From JANRLJ01 sp034437895 (GTDB taxonomy: Bacteria; Chloroflexota; Anaerolineae; Aggregatilineales; Phototrophicaceae): a stretch of DNA of 64,000 nt. The notes under the pieces were generated by a model. The model worked only from the letters and a program-made list of their open reading frames with translations, did not search any database and was not told the origin of the DNA. The translations under genes were made by a program, and so were the position numbers. The DNA lies in the NCBI GenBank assembly GCA_034437895.1, contig DAOTTO010000325.1, positions 1-64,000 of the forward strand, written 5' to 3'. Shown piece by piece: positions 8,245 through 15,658 of the stretch; the first letter of the stretch is position 1, and each line of letters starts with the position of its first letter.

Positions 8245-10047
8245 ATGGATCGTAAAAATATTCGCAATTTCTCAATCATCGCCCATGTCGATCATGGGAA
8301 AAGTACACTCGCAGACCGCTTGTTACAACTGACAAATACCGTTGCTGCCCGTGATATGCAGGAACAATTGCTTGATAGCATGGACTTAGAACGTGAACGC
8401 GGGGTGACGATCAAAGCCTCCGCTGTGCGTATGGACTATCGAGCGAAAGATGGTCAGGAATATGTCATCAATCTCATTGATACACCAGGGCATGTGGATT
8501 TTACCTATGAAGTCAGCCGCGCTTTACAAGCCTGTGAAGGTGCTATCTTAGTTGTCGATTCTAGCCAGGGTATCGAGGCGCAAACCTTGACAAATGTCTA
8601 TCTTGCGCTTGAACAAAATTTGGAAATCGTCCCTGTGATTAATAAGATCGACCTTCCTGCTGCTCGTCCTGATGAGATCGCGCAGGAAATGGAAGATTTA
8701 CTGGGACTGGATGCGCTTGAAATGCTGCGAATTTCAGCAAAAAGCGGCATCGGGGTCGAGGATGTCCTCAAAGCTGTTATCGAAAAAGTGCCGCCACCCT
8801 CGGGGAATCCTGATGCACCGCTACGGGCGCTGGTATTTGACTCGCACTACGATGTCTATAAAGGTGTTATTGCTTATATTCGTGTGGTCGATGGCGAAGT
8901 TAAACCAACGGATATTTTACGCCTAATTGCTACCGAGGCTAAGTTTGAACCTGTTGAACTCGGTGTATTCAGCCCGACGATGAAACCTGTTGCATCATTG
9001 GGCATGGGTGAAGTCGGTTACGTAGCAACGGGCTTCAAGACAGTGCGTGAATGTCGCGTGGGTGATACGATCACGCTGGCGGTCAACGGCTCTAACGAGC
9101 CTTTACCCGGCTATAAGCAAGTGAAGCCGATGGTGTTCGCTGGCATTTACCCTACCGACAACGATGCCTATCCTGTCTTACGCGATGCGCTGGATAAACT
9201 TCAACTGAACGATTCCTCGCTCGTCTATGAGCCAGAAAGCTCCCAAGCGCTCAATTTTGGTTTTCGTGTTGGATTCTTAGGCCTGTTCCACATGGAAATT
9301 GTCCAAGAACGCTTGGAGCGCGAATATGATCTTGATATTTTGGCAACTGCACCGAGTGTAGAATATCAAATCATCAAACGCGATGGCGAAATGTTCACGA
9401 TTGACAGCCCTGCTCATCTGCCCGATGAAAGTATTATCGAAGAAATTCGTGAACCCTGGATGAAAATTCAGATTTATACACCCCAAGAATACATCGGCCC
9501 CATTATGGATATTGTCATCAAAAAGCGCGGGGAATTCATTACTTCAGAATATCTCGATCAAATCCGCGTTATTTTGCATTACAAGCTGCCGCTGTCTGAA
9601 CTCATTGTTGATTTTTATGATCGGCTTAAAAGTGCTACGAAAGGCTACGCCAGCCTTGACTATCAATTTGATGAATACCGCGCCGGAGATTTGGTTAAAC
9701 TCGATGTATTAGTCAATAACGAGCCTATAGACGCACTTGCCTTGATCGTCCATCGAGATCATGCTTATCATAAGGGGCAAAAGCTCGTCACCAAATTGAA
9801 AGAACTTATCCCACGTCAAATGTTCGTCGTTCCGATTCAGGCCGCAGTCGGCAAGCGCATCATTTCTCGCGCCAATGTCAGCGCGATGCGGAAGGATGTG
9901 TTGGCGAAATGCTATGGTGGGGATATTACGCGCAAGAAAAAACTGCTGGAAAAGCAGAAAAAAGGTAAGAAGCGCATGAAGATGATCGGCTCGGTAGAAC
10001 TGCCGCAAGAAGCATTTATGGCGCTCTTGAGCTTAGACGACGATTAA
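8245..10047 (+). CDS. lepA: Elongation factor 4 (LepA), ribosome back-translocating GTPase
   Basis: Full-length 600-residue translational GTPase. The GTPase motifs are in order: AHVDHGKSTLADRLL (P-loop), RERGVTIKA (switch I), DTPGHVDF (switch II) and NKIDLPAA (guanine specificity). EF-G-like domains II, III and V follow, and the LepA-specific C-terminal domain ends in the basic KKLLEKQKKGKKRMK stretch and the SVELPQEAFMALL motif. These match LepA and exclude EF-G, which carries domain IV. LepA acts on the ribosome in the cytoplasm. The ribosome binding site is weak. Its own promoter is possible because the gap to tlyA is 73 bases. Confidence 0.97.
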   Translation: MDRKNIRNFSIIAHVDHGKSTLADRLLQLTNTVAARDMQEQLLDSMDLERERGVTIKASAVRMDYRAKDGQEYVINLIDTPGHVDFTYEVSRALQACEGAILVVDSSQGIEAQTLTNVYLALEQNLEIVPVINKIDLPAARPDEIAQEMEDLLGLDALEMLRISAKSGIGVEDVLKAVIEKVPPPSGNPDAPLRALVFDSHYDVYKGVIAYIRVVDGEVKPTDILRLIATEAKFEPVELGVFSPTMKPVASLGMGEVGYVATGFKTVRECRVGDTITLAVNGSNEPLPGYKQVKPMVFAGIYPTDNDAYPVLRDALDKLQLNDSSLVYEPESSQALNFGFRVGFLGLFHMEIVQERLEREYDLDILATAPSVEYQIIKRDGEMFTIDSPAHLPDESIIEEIREPWMKIQIYTPQEYIGPIMDIVIKKRGEFITSEYLDQIRVILHYKLPLSELIVDFYDRLKSATKGYASLDYQFDEYRAGDLVKLDVLVNNEPIDALALIVHRDHAYHKGQKLVTKLKELIPRQMFVVPIQAAVGKRIISRANVSAMRKDVLAKCYGGDITRKKKLLEKQKKGKKRMKMIGSVELPQEAFMALLSLDDD

Positions 10048-10058
10048 AATAAATTTTT

Positions 10059-10092
10059 AGGGCATGGCAAAAATTCGCTTTGCCCTCTTTAT
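10059..10092. terminator. Bidirectional terminator between lepA and the OPRT-like gene
   Basis: An AGGGCA ... TGCCCT inverted repeat (10059-10064 and 10081-10086), with an overlapping GGCAAA/TTTGCC pairing, is flanked by a T-rich run downstream on the + strand (CTTTATT) and an A/T-rich run on the other side. It lies exactly between convergent gene ends. Confidence 0.6.
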
Positions 10093-10637
10093 TTCACGAA
10101 TGCGGATAAGACAGCCTGCCCCTGCCCTTGTGGAAGTTTTCCATAATTGACAATTTCAGTTATGGTCAATCGCAAATCGAGCAGCGAAATCAACCTAATG
10201 CCCTCTGGCACGCCAGCACCATAATTAATCAGAGTTAACACAGTACTGATTTCCAAGCCAACACGTTTCGCATCCGAGATAAGTTTAAACGTCGCAGGGT
10301 CAGCTTGCCAAGTATTGGTAATTAAGATCGCTGGATGTCCTACATCATAAGCACCTACCAAATCATGAACAGGCACATCATGACTTCCCCGGCTGTAAAC
10401 AACTGAAATCTCAGCAGCCAGCCCCAGCGCTATACCAAATGGGATAGAGTCAGATCGACATACTAAATGGTCAATTTTATGCGGCGCGATCAGCGCACTT
10501 GCTTCAAACGCGATAGTTTTTAAAATGTCAGGATAAGAAGGGAGTAGTTCCAAATTGGTTTTCATTGGATGCACCCCGTCGAATAAGCCGAATTGCAGCA
10601 GACCCGCTTCAAGCAGCATCACGGTTAACTTATTCAT
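10089..10637 (-). CDS. Orotate phosphoribosyltransferase-like protein lacking the PRPP-binding loop motif
   Basis: A 182-residue protein that follows the OPRT pattern: LLEAGLLQFGLF near the start, then KIDHLVCRSDSIPFGIALGL (compare the OPRT segment for the central strand), then YSRG and DLVGAY. The diagnostic type I PRTase loop, which reads roughly ILVDDVITTG, is replaced at residues 104-113 by ILITNTWQAD, removing both acidic residues and the T-T-G turn. Transfer from PRPP is therefore unlikely. ATG 10637 is chosen; the longer frame to 10742 runs deep inside the upstream gene. It overlaps the OMP decarboxylase-like gene by 8 bases, so the two are coupled as in bacterial UMP synthase pairs. 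Confidence 0.65.
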   Translation of the reverse strand: MNKLTVMLLEAGLLQFGLFDGVHPMKTNLELLPSYPDILKTIAFEASALIAPHKIDHLVCRSDSIPFGIALGLAAEISVVYSRGSHDVPVHDLVGAYDVGHPAILITNTWQADPATFKLISDAKRVGLEISTVLTLINYGAGVPEGIRLISLLDLRLTITEIVNYGKLPQGQGQAVLSAFVK

Positions 10638-11244
10638 TGGTGATTTGCTCCACTGCCGCCCGTGTTTGCTCGGCAAAATCGTCCCCAACCCCCGCATATA
10701 ACACAGAGTCACCCAATATCCGTAAGTTGATGGCTTCCCCAACTCTATCGGAGATGGTCAGCAAACCCATTTCTTGCCAGTAAATGCCCATTCTGGCAGG
10801 AGCATCCATCATCTTGGGTTCACCAGTGCGTATGATGAATACGCCCCGATCAGGACGGCTTAAAAATACTTCAACATGCTGATTATCAATCAGCGTGACT
10901 GCATCGGCATTAAATCCCCCCTCATCATTGATTCGTGCATAAGCCGAACTCGCAAACGCGCCATGCAGTACCGTGATGGCATCGCCGCCCGCGTAATTAA
11001 TCGTGCGCTCTAAAGCGATTGCGCCTGCTGCGCCCAACGCTAGATATGCCGCTAAATCAAAAAGATAAGCCGTCACAAGATCGCGTGTCGCATTGATAAT
11101 AGCCTTACCAAAGGGTAAAAACGGGTCATCATACGTTTGAATGGGCAGCGGCAGACGCTCTATACGTGGCGCAAGGATTAAAGCAAATCCGCGCTTACGA
11201 CTGGTGTAAATTCTTGCCAACTTATCGATAAATTCATTGTCCAC
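10630..11244 (-). CDS. OMP decarboxylase (type 2 PyrF)-like protein lacking catalytic residues
   Basis: A 204-residue protein colinear with type 2 OMP decarboxylase. It keeps PFLPFGKAIINATRDLV, ALGAAGAIALERTI, NADAVTL and RGVFIIRT, all in family order. The catalytic DAKRGDI motif is absent: the corresponding stretch (residues about 88-100) reads DAITVLHGAFASS. The N-terminal G-x-D-P motif reads LILAPR, and the Lys of the KPNIAFFE segment is also missing (AYLFDLAAY). The protein is shorter than the usual 270-300 residues. Start is GTG 11244 with AGGAG 7 bases upstream, overlapping the CinA-like stop. The reading frame is clean, arguing against decay. Function unknown. Confidence 0.65.
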   Translation of the reverse strand: MDNEFIDKLARIYTSRKRGFALILAPRIERLPLPIQTYDDPFLPFGKAIINATRDLVTAYLFDLAAYLALGAAGAIALERTINYAGGDAITVLHGAFASSAYARINDEGGFNADAVTLIDNQHVEVFLSRPDRGVFIIRTGEPKMMDAPARMGIYWQEMGLLTISDRVGEAINLRILGDSVLYAGVGDDFAEQTRAAVEQITNE

Positions 11245-12460
11245 GCAACTGCTCCTGCAACATCTGCCATGTGACCGACATCGCCCACATGTTTACCCAA
11301 TTTCGAGCCATCTCAGACTTCCCACCGAAACCATATGCGCGATTGCGCGACTTTTCCGCTGTGTAGACGGCAACTGCCGTCCCCTCTATTGCGTCGGAAG
11401 CCTCTTCAATATCTGGGTTGCTGACGATAGCAATACCTGCCATCGCGCCAGATGTGACAGCCACATTTTTGGCAGCTTTTATTGCAATATCGCCCAGTGT
11501 TGCGTCATCGGGCAAGGACAAGAATTGCCGCAGTTCATTTGGATTAGGATAGGCATAAACTTGGATAACCGATGCGTCTTGTCCTTGTATAGCTTTCGAT
11601 AAGCTATCAATACCAGCTTCAACGACAGCCAAAGTGCCATGATTCGTTTTTAAGAAATTTGCCAAAACACCTTCAAGTTGTTCATCACCTGCGCCATAAA
11701 CAAATTGCCCGATACGCTCACGCAAGGGTGCTTCCATTTCGGCAATCATCTGGTCAGCTTCTTCCAAAGTATTGGCTTTGGCTGTAATCCGCACATCAAC
11801 CTGTCCGCTGTGTGCGGCGAGGCCAATACTTGGGTTGTTGGCATTTAAAAGGTCTTGGCCAATCATCTCGTCAAGAGCGCTTTCCCCGATACCTGCCGTT
11901 TTTAAAGTTTTTGCTTTGATAATTCCAAGATCATAACGCTGGCGCAAATAAGGAATGACTTTCTGGGACATCAAAAATTTCATCTCACGCGGGACACCCG
12001 GCAGGCTGATAACCACGCCTTGCGCCTCTTCGACAATAAAAGCTGGTGCTGTACCAACAGGATTTTCTATGACAACCGCTTGATCTGGAAGATAAGCCTG
12101 CCGCCGATTATTTTCTGTCATCGTGACTTGAAAGCCTGCAAAACGGGCGGCGATTTGGTCAAGTAAATCTTGATGAAAGGTCAAACCGCGATCCGTCGCT
12201 AATGCAACTGCTTGCCGCGTCATATCATCAACAGTTGGCCCAAGACCGCCGCAAGTGATGACGACTTGGGCGCGTGAAAGCGCGATTTGTATTGCTTGGG
12301 CAATCCGCCCCTCATTATCACCCACTGAAGTCATGAAGTATAAGTTAATCCCTAAATCACGCAGTACACGAGCGATGTAAACCGAATTTGTATCGGTAAG
12401 TTCGCCGAGCAAAATCTCGGTACCAATGCTGATGACTTCAGCGTTTAAGTTCTCCGACAT
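11234..12460 (-). CDS. CinA-family protein with a degenerate C-terminal amidase domain
   Basis: A 408-residue protein with the two CinA domains. The N-terminal MoCF-like domain is well conserved: AEVISIGTEILLGELTDTN near the start, ITCGGLGPTVDDMTR at about 68-82 and ISLPGVPREM at about 151-160. In other bacteria this part has ADP-ribose pyrophosphatase activity. The C-terminal domain should carry ESCTGG, the nicotinamide-nucleotide amidohydrolase motif; here it reads EAGIDS (about residues 281-286), and the following Tyr/Lys region is not recognisable. NMN deamidation is therefore unlikely. ATG 12460 has TGAG six bases upstream; ATG 12466 is the alternative. It is the first gene of a three-gene operon with the OMPDC-like and OPRT-like genes. 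Confidence 0.8.
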   Translation of the reverse strand: MSENLNAEVISIGTEILLGELTDTNSVYIARVLRDLGINLYFMTSVGDNEGRIAQAIQIALSRAQVVITCGGLGPTVDDMTRQAVALATDRGLTFHQDLLDQIAARFAGFQVTMTENNRRQAYLPDQAVVIENPVGTAPAFIVEEAQGVVISLPGVPREMKFLMSQKVIPYLRQRYDLGIIKAKTLKTAGIGESALDEMIGQDLLNANNPSIGLAAHSGQVDVRITAKANTLEEADQMIAEMEAPLRERIGQFVYGAGDEQLEGVLANFLKTNHGTLAVVEAGIDSLSKAIQGQDASVIQVYAYPNPNELRQFLSLPDDATLGDIAIKAAKNVAVTSGAMAGIAIVSNPDIEEASDAIEGTAVAVYTAEKSRNRAYGFGGKSEMARNWVNMWAMSVTWQMLQEQLRGQ

Positions 12461-12530
12461 ATTCATCTCATTTCAATTGAAAGCAAGTGATTTCATTTTT
12501 CGCCGATTTGACGCAATAGCAACAAGTTTT

Positions 12531-12558
12531 TTGCAAATAACAGAAATCTCATTATAAT
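12531..12558 (+). promoter_or_regulatory. Candidate promoter for the MsmX-type ATPase gene
   Basis: TTGCAA (12531-12536) and a perfect TATAAT (12553-12558) are separated by 16 bases, about 110 bases before the GTG start. The spacing fits a housekeeping sigma factor promoter; the -35 matches 4 of 6. Confidence 0.45.
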
Positions 12559-12668
12559 TTCTGATGTTGGTGTTTAATGTCGTAGTGCAAAAACTTTGTG
12601 CATTTTCGCCAAAAATTTTGACAAATCGATCCTTTATAGTGGATCGCCATTATTTCGGGAGGATTGTA

Positions 12669-13808
12669 GTGGCAAGCGTAACTTTTAATCATGTTCATAA
12701 GGTCTATGGCGCGACTCATGTAGTAAAAGATTTAAATATTAGTGTTAAAGATAAAGAATTTTTAGTTTTCGTGGGTCCTTCAGGTTGCGGCAAATCAACG
12801 AGTCTTCGTATGCTTGCAGGCCTAGAAGAAATCAGCGATGGCGAAATTCTGATCGGTGATCGCGTTGTCAACAACGTTGCACCGAAAGACCGCGATGTGG
12901 CAATGGTATTTCAAAGCTACGCCTTGTATCCGCACATGACAGTCTATGATAACATGGCTTTTGGTCTTAAGCTACGGAAAACACCTAAGCAAATTATTGA
13001 CCAACGTGTTCAGGAAGCAGCTGCCAGCTTGGGTATTTCCCAATTGTTGGATCGCCGCCCCCGCCAGCTCTCCGGTGGTCAGCGTCAACGTGTGGCTGTA
13101 GGTCGCGCTATCGTGCGTGAACCTGCCGTGTTCCTGATGGATGAACCCCTTTCCAATTTGGATGCCAAACTTCGCGTCGAAGCCCGTTCTTTCATCAGCA
13201 AACTGCATCAGAGACTAGAAACCACCTTCATCTATGTAACGCATGACCAAGTAGAAGCGATGACAATGGGAACCCGCATCTGTGTTCTCAGCGCAGGTGA
13301 ACTCCAACAGATCGATAGCCCTTTCAACTTATATCATAACCCCCGTAACGTTTTCGTTGCCGGCTTTATTGGCAGCCCTTCAATGAATTTCTTCGATGCA
13401 ACTTTGAAGGAACAGGATGGCAGTTTGATGGTCGATACGGGTGTGTTCCAAATTCCTATGCCAGCCAGTAAAGCAGGTCCCTTCCGGTCACACAGCGGCA
13501 AAAAGGTTATCTTTGGTATTCGTCCAGAAGATATTCATGATATTGAATTCCAACCGCCCGGAATCGCACCCGCCCAGATTGAGGCAAATGTTGATGTGAT
13601 TGAACAGATGGGCAATGAAATGATTGTCTATCTGGAAGAAGGCGGCAAAACCTTTATCGCCCGTACCGATCCTCGTACAAACGCTCGTATCGGTGGTCGT
13701 ATGGGTGCCGTCATCAATATGGAGAACGTCCATATTTTTGATGCCACAACCGAACTGTCTCTTTCCTATGACCATTATCTCAGTGAATTGGCAAAAGAAC
13801 GGGTCTAG
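12669..13808 (+). CDS. Carbohydrate ABC transporter ATPase, MalK/UgpC/MsmX family
   Basis: A 379-residue nucleotide-binding subunit that powers sugar importers. It has Walker A GPSGCGKST (about 36-44), the Q-loop VFQSYALYPHMTVYDN, signature LSGGQRQRVAVGRA and Walker B VFLMDEPLSNLD. The H-loop is YVTHDQVEAM. A C-terminal MalK-type regulatory TOBE domain contains FGIRPEDI. GTG 12669 is chosen because GGGAGG sits about six bases upstream and the protein then begins ASVTFNHVHKVYG, as in the family; the 35-residue upstream extension is not family-like. No sugar permease or binding protein is nearby, so this may be a shared ATPase serving several importers, as MsmX does in Bacillus. Confidence 0.93.
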   Translation: MASVTFNHVHKVYGATHVVKDLNISVKDKEFLVFVGPSGCGKSTSLRMLAGLEEISDGEILIGDRVVNNVAPKDRDVAMVFQSYALYPHMTVYDNMAFGLKLRKTPKQIIDQRVQEAAASLGISQLLDRRPRQLSGGQRQRVAVGRAIVREPAVFLMDEPLSNLDAKLRVEARSFISKLHQRLETTFIYVTHDQVEAMTMGTRICVLSAGELQQIDSPFNLYHNPRNVFVAGFIGSPSMNFFDATLKEQDGSLMVDTGVFQIPMPASKAGPFRSHSGKKVIFGIRPEDIHDIEFQPPGIAPAQIEANVDVIEQMGNEMIVYLEEGGKTFIARTDPRTNARIGGRMGAVINMENVHIFDATTELSLSYDHYLSELAKERV

Positions 13809-13823
13809 TAAATAAAAGTACAC

Positions 13824-13860
13824 AAATAAAAAACTACTCGCTTTGAGTGGTTTTTTATTT
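13824..13860. terminator. Bidirectional rho-independent terminator
   Basis: ACTACTC/GAGTGGT stem with a short CTTT-type loop. It is preceded by an A-rich run and followed by TTTTTTATTT, so it can act on both the ATPase gene (+) and the convergent DUF35 gene (-). Confidence 0.8.
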
Positions 13861-13867
13861 GTTATAC

Positions 13868-14182
13868 TTATTGTCGCGGTAGAATTTTGCGGAATTTATA
13901 TCCGTAGACAATCATCCCCCGCGTACCTTCCGTCGTTAATTTGCGCGTCACCATTTCCACGCGGTCACCAATCGTAAGCGGTTCTTCGTCCAGATCGCTA
14001 ATTTGCGCGGTAACAAGCGGCCCTTCATCCAATTTGACGAGCGCCAATACATAAGGCGCTTGTTCTTGAAACGACCCCGGCGGGTCTAATACGATGGTAT
14101 AACTGTAAATCTCTCCCAAGCCAGAGAAGCTAAACTGCTCCTGCCGTAGTTCAACAGGTTGTGGTGAATCTTGCATAGTCAT
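13868..14182 (-). CDS. DUF35 OB-fold domain protein (C-terminal half), partner of thiolase/HMG-CoA synthase
   Basis: A 104-residue protein matching the acyl-CoA-associated OB-fold half of DUF35: GEIYSYTIVLDPPGSF, QAPYVLALVKLDEGP and YGYKFRKI are typical. In archaea, DUF35 bridges acetoacetyl-CoA thiolase and HMG-CoA synthase in a ternary complex. Here it ends the HMG operon. Intact DUF35 proteins carry an N-terminal zinc ribbon before the OB fold; here that part is a separate small gene 18 bases upstream. ATG 14182 follows a TAGG about 9 bases upstream; TTG 14185 and ATG 14176 are alternatives. Likely role: scaffold for the thiolase-like/HMG-CoA synthase complex. Confidence 0.8.
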   Translation of the reverse strand: MTMQDSPQPVELRQEQFSFSGLGEIYSYTIVLDPPGSFQEQAPYVLALVKLDEGPLVTAQISDLDEEPLTIGDRVEMVTRKLTTEGTRGMIVYGYKFRKILPRQ

Positions 14183-14200
14183 CAATTGAACCTAGCTGAT

Positions 14201-14380
14201 TTAACCAGCGTGTATAACTTCACGCTGAATGGATAGATCGGAATGCTTTTCGGCTTGTTCAGGTTTATTCGTTTCATTAGATACCGGACGATTTTGAAGG
14301 CTGACTTCGCCGTTCTCATAACGAATGCCCATGAGCCGATAACGCTGCGAATTCATGCGCCAATGTCTCGAAATCTGCAT
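14201..14380 (-). CDS. Small protein resembling the DUF35 rubredoxin-like ribbon, without cysteines
   Basis: A 59-residue protein. ATG 14380 is chosen because a perfect AAGGAG lies six bases upstream; the GTG at 14395 overlaps that ribosome binding site. The opening ISRHWRMNSQRYRLMG closely follows the start of DUF35_N ribbons (HWR and RYRL-G). The CxxCG and PPRxVCxxC metal knuckles are replaced by YENGE and QNRPVSNET, so no zinc can be bound in the usual way. The tail is hydrophilic. It lies directly upstream of the DUF35 OB-fold gene on the same strand, so the pair looks like one ancestral DUF35 gene split in two. The ancestry is an inference. Confidence 0.6.
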   Translation of the reverse strand: MQISRHWRMNSQRYRLMGIRYENGEVSLQNRPVSNETNKPEQAEKHSDLSIQREVIHAG

Positions 14381-14415
14381 TTTCTTCTCCTTCACGTTTG
14401 TGCAATCTGGTACAA

Positions 14416-14421
14416 ATTATA
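14416..14421 (-). promoter_or_regulatory. Candidate -10 box for the DUF35 pair
   Basis: A perfect TATAAT reads on the minus strand 36 bases upstream of the small ribbon-like gene, inside a 115-base gap after the thiolase-like gene. The -35 at normal spacing is poor. It could give the DUF35 pair its own transcript. Confidence 0.35.
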
Positions 14422-14495
14422 GGGTGAGTAGGCTATCAAAAGCTATCGCACTACTTTTTTAAGCCTCTCAAACGCTATCCAATGCCGTTTTTTCC

Positions 14496-15653
14496 TTAAA
14501 CACCGAGAATATGAGAAATTGCTGAGCTGGCTAGTCCGCCAAGATTCTGAATAAAGGCAATACTCGCTCCTTCGACCTGATTAGCACCCGCTTCGCCTCG
14601 TAGTTGCAAAACAGCCTCCACTGCTTGATAAATGCCCGTGGCACCAACCGGATTCCCCCGGCTTTTTAGACCTCCAAAGGTACTCAGCGGAAGTTTTCCT
14701 TTGAGGCTAATGCCTGCGCCAGAGTCGGAAGCTGGCTTCCACCCTTGTCCTCGCTCGGCAAACCCCGCCGCTTCCAGTGAAAGGGCGCTCAAGATCGTAA
14801 ACGCATCATGCAGTTCCATCAGATCGATGGACTCGCGCATGATTTTTGCTTGCATTAAAGCCCGTTCAGTTGAGCGCATAACAGCACTTAAGTGAAGAAG
14901 ATCAGACCTATCTTGTAGGGCAATAGTGTCAGTTGCGGCGGCACTGGCAAGGATACGAATGGGCTTACTGACCATATCAGCAGCTTTTTCTTCTGACACG
15001 AGAATCACCGCGGCTGCCCCGTCGGCATCAGGCGCACCATCGAAAAGATTGATCGGATCAGCCACCATCGAAGCCTTAGCAAAAGCGCCTGGTTTGAGGA
15101 CATTTCGGAACATGGCATTCGCATTGAGTTTGCCATTCGCGTGAGCATTCATGCTAAAGCCCTCAAACGCGCTTAATTCCACGCCATATTCGTACATATA
15201 ACGGCGCATAAGCAGCCCGGCGAGTGCAGGTAACGTCGCGCCATGAATGGATTCAAAATCCGCATCCAAGCTAATATTGCGCCCCTCAACACGCGCTGCT
15301 CCAATGGCATCGGTTGATTTTTCGACACCGACCACTAAAGCTGTCTCGACAGCACCAGAAGCAACGGCTAGATAAGCGGTCCGCAGTGCTGCTGCTCCAG
15401 AGGCTTCCGCTGCGTCAATCGCATAGGCTTCTATACCGACTAAGCCAGCATAATCCGCGATCAATGCGCCTAAATGAGTCTGACTGCTGAAGGTACTGCC
15501 ATAAGCGTTGCCCACATAGAGCGCATCCACTTGGGTAATATCGGCATCCGCCATCGCTAAACGCAGTGCATCCGCAGCAAGCATCCGCAAACTATTTTCC
15601 CAGTGTTCACCGACTGGGATCATCCCAGCACCAATAATGGCTACTTGTCTCAT
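14496..15653 (-). CDS. Thiolase-superfamily protein (SCP-x/archaeal type) lacking the nucleophilic Cys
   Basis: A 385-residue thiolase-fold protein. The family pattern is clear: VAIIGAGMIPVGEHW at the start, FDGAPDADGAAAVILVSE (about 204-221), MELHDAFTI (His282) and FGGLKSRGNPVGATG (about 326-340). The nucleophile motif, normally CASG, reads EASG, so Glu83 (codon GAA, 15405-15407) replaces Cys. The GHP histidine is Asn334. Ordinary acetoacetyl-CoA thiolysis or condensation is not expected. Cys-less thiolase homologues that pair with DUF35 proteins are known as aldolases (Ltp2 with ChsH2), so an aldolase or scaffold role is possible. It is 5 bases downstream of HMG-CoA synthase in the same operon. 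Confidence 0.85.
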   Translation of the reverse strand: MRQVAIIGAGMIPVGEHWENSLRMLAADALRLAMADADITQVDALYVGNAYGSTFSSQTHLGALIADYAGLVGIEAYAIDAAEASGAAALRTAYLAVASGAVETALVVGVEKSTDAIGAARVEGRNISLDADFESIHGATLPALAGLLMRRYMYEYGVELSAFEGFSMNAHANGKLNANAMFRNVLKPGAFAKASMVADPINLFDGAPDADGAAAVILVSEEKAADMVSKPIRILASAAATDTIALQDRSDLLHLSAVMRSTERALMQAKIMRESIDLMELHDAFTILSALSLEAAGFAERGQGWKPASDSGAGISLKGKLPLSTFGGLKSRGNPVGATGIYQAVEAVLQLRGEAGANQVEGASIAFIQNLGGLASSAISHILGV

Positions 15654-15658
15654 AAGAG

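Noticed and set aside
10638..10742. N-terminal extension of the OPRT-like protein
   Set aside because: It runs 105 bases into the upstream gene and has no family similarity; the ATG at 10637 gives a family-like start.
12618..12640. TTGACA and TATAGT before the MsmX-type ATPase gene
   Set aside because: The spacer is only 11 bases; the pair at 12531-12558 is better spaced.
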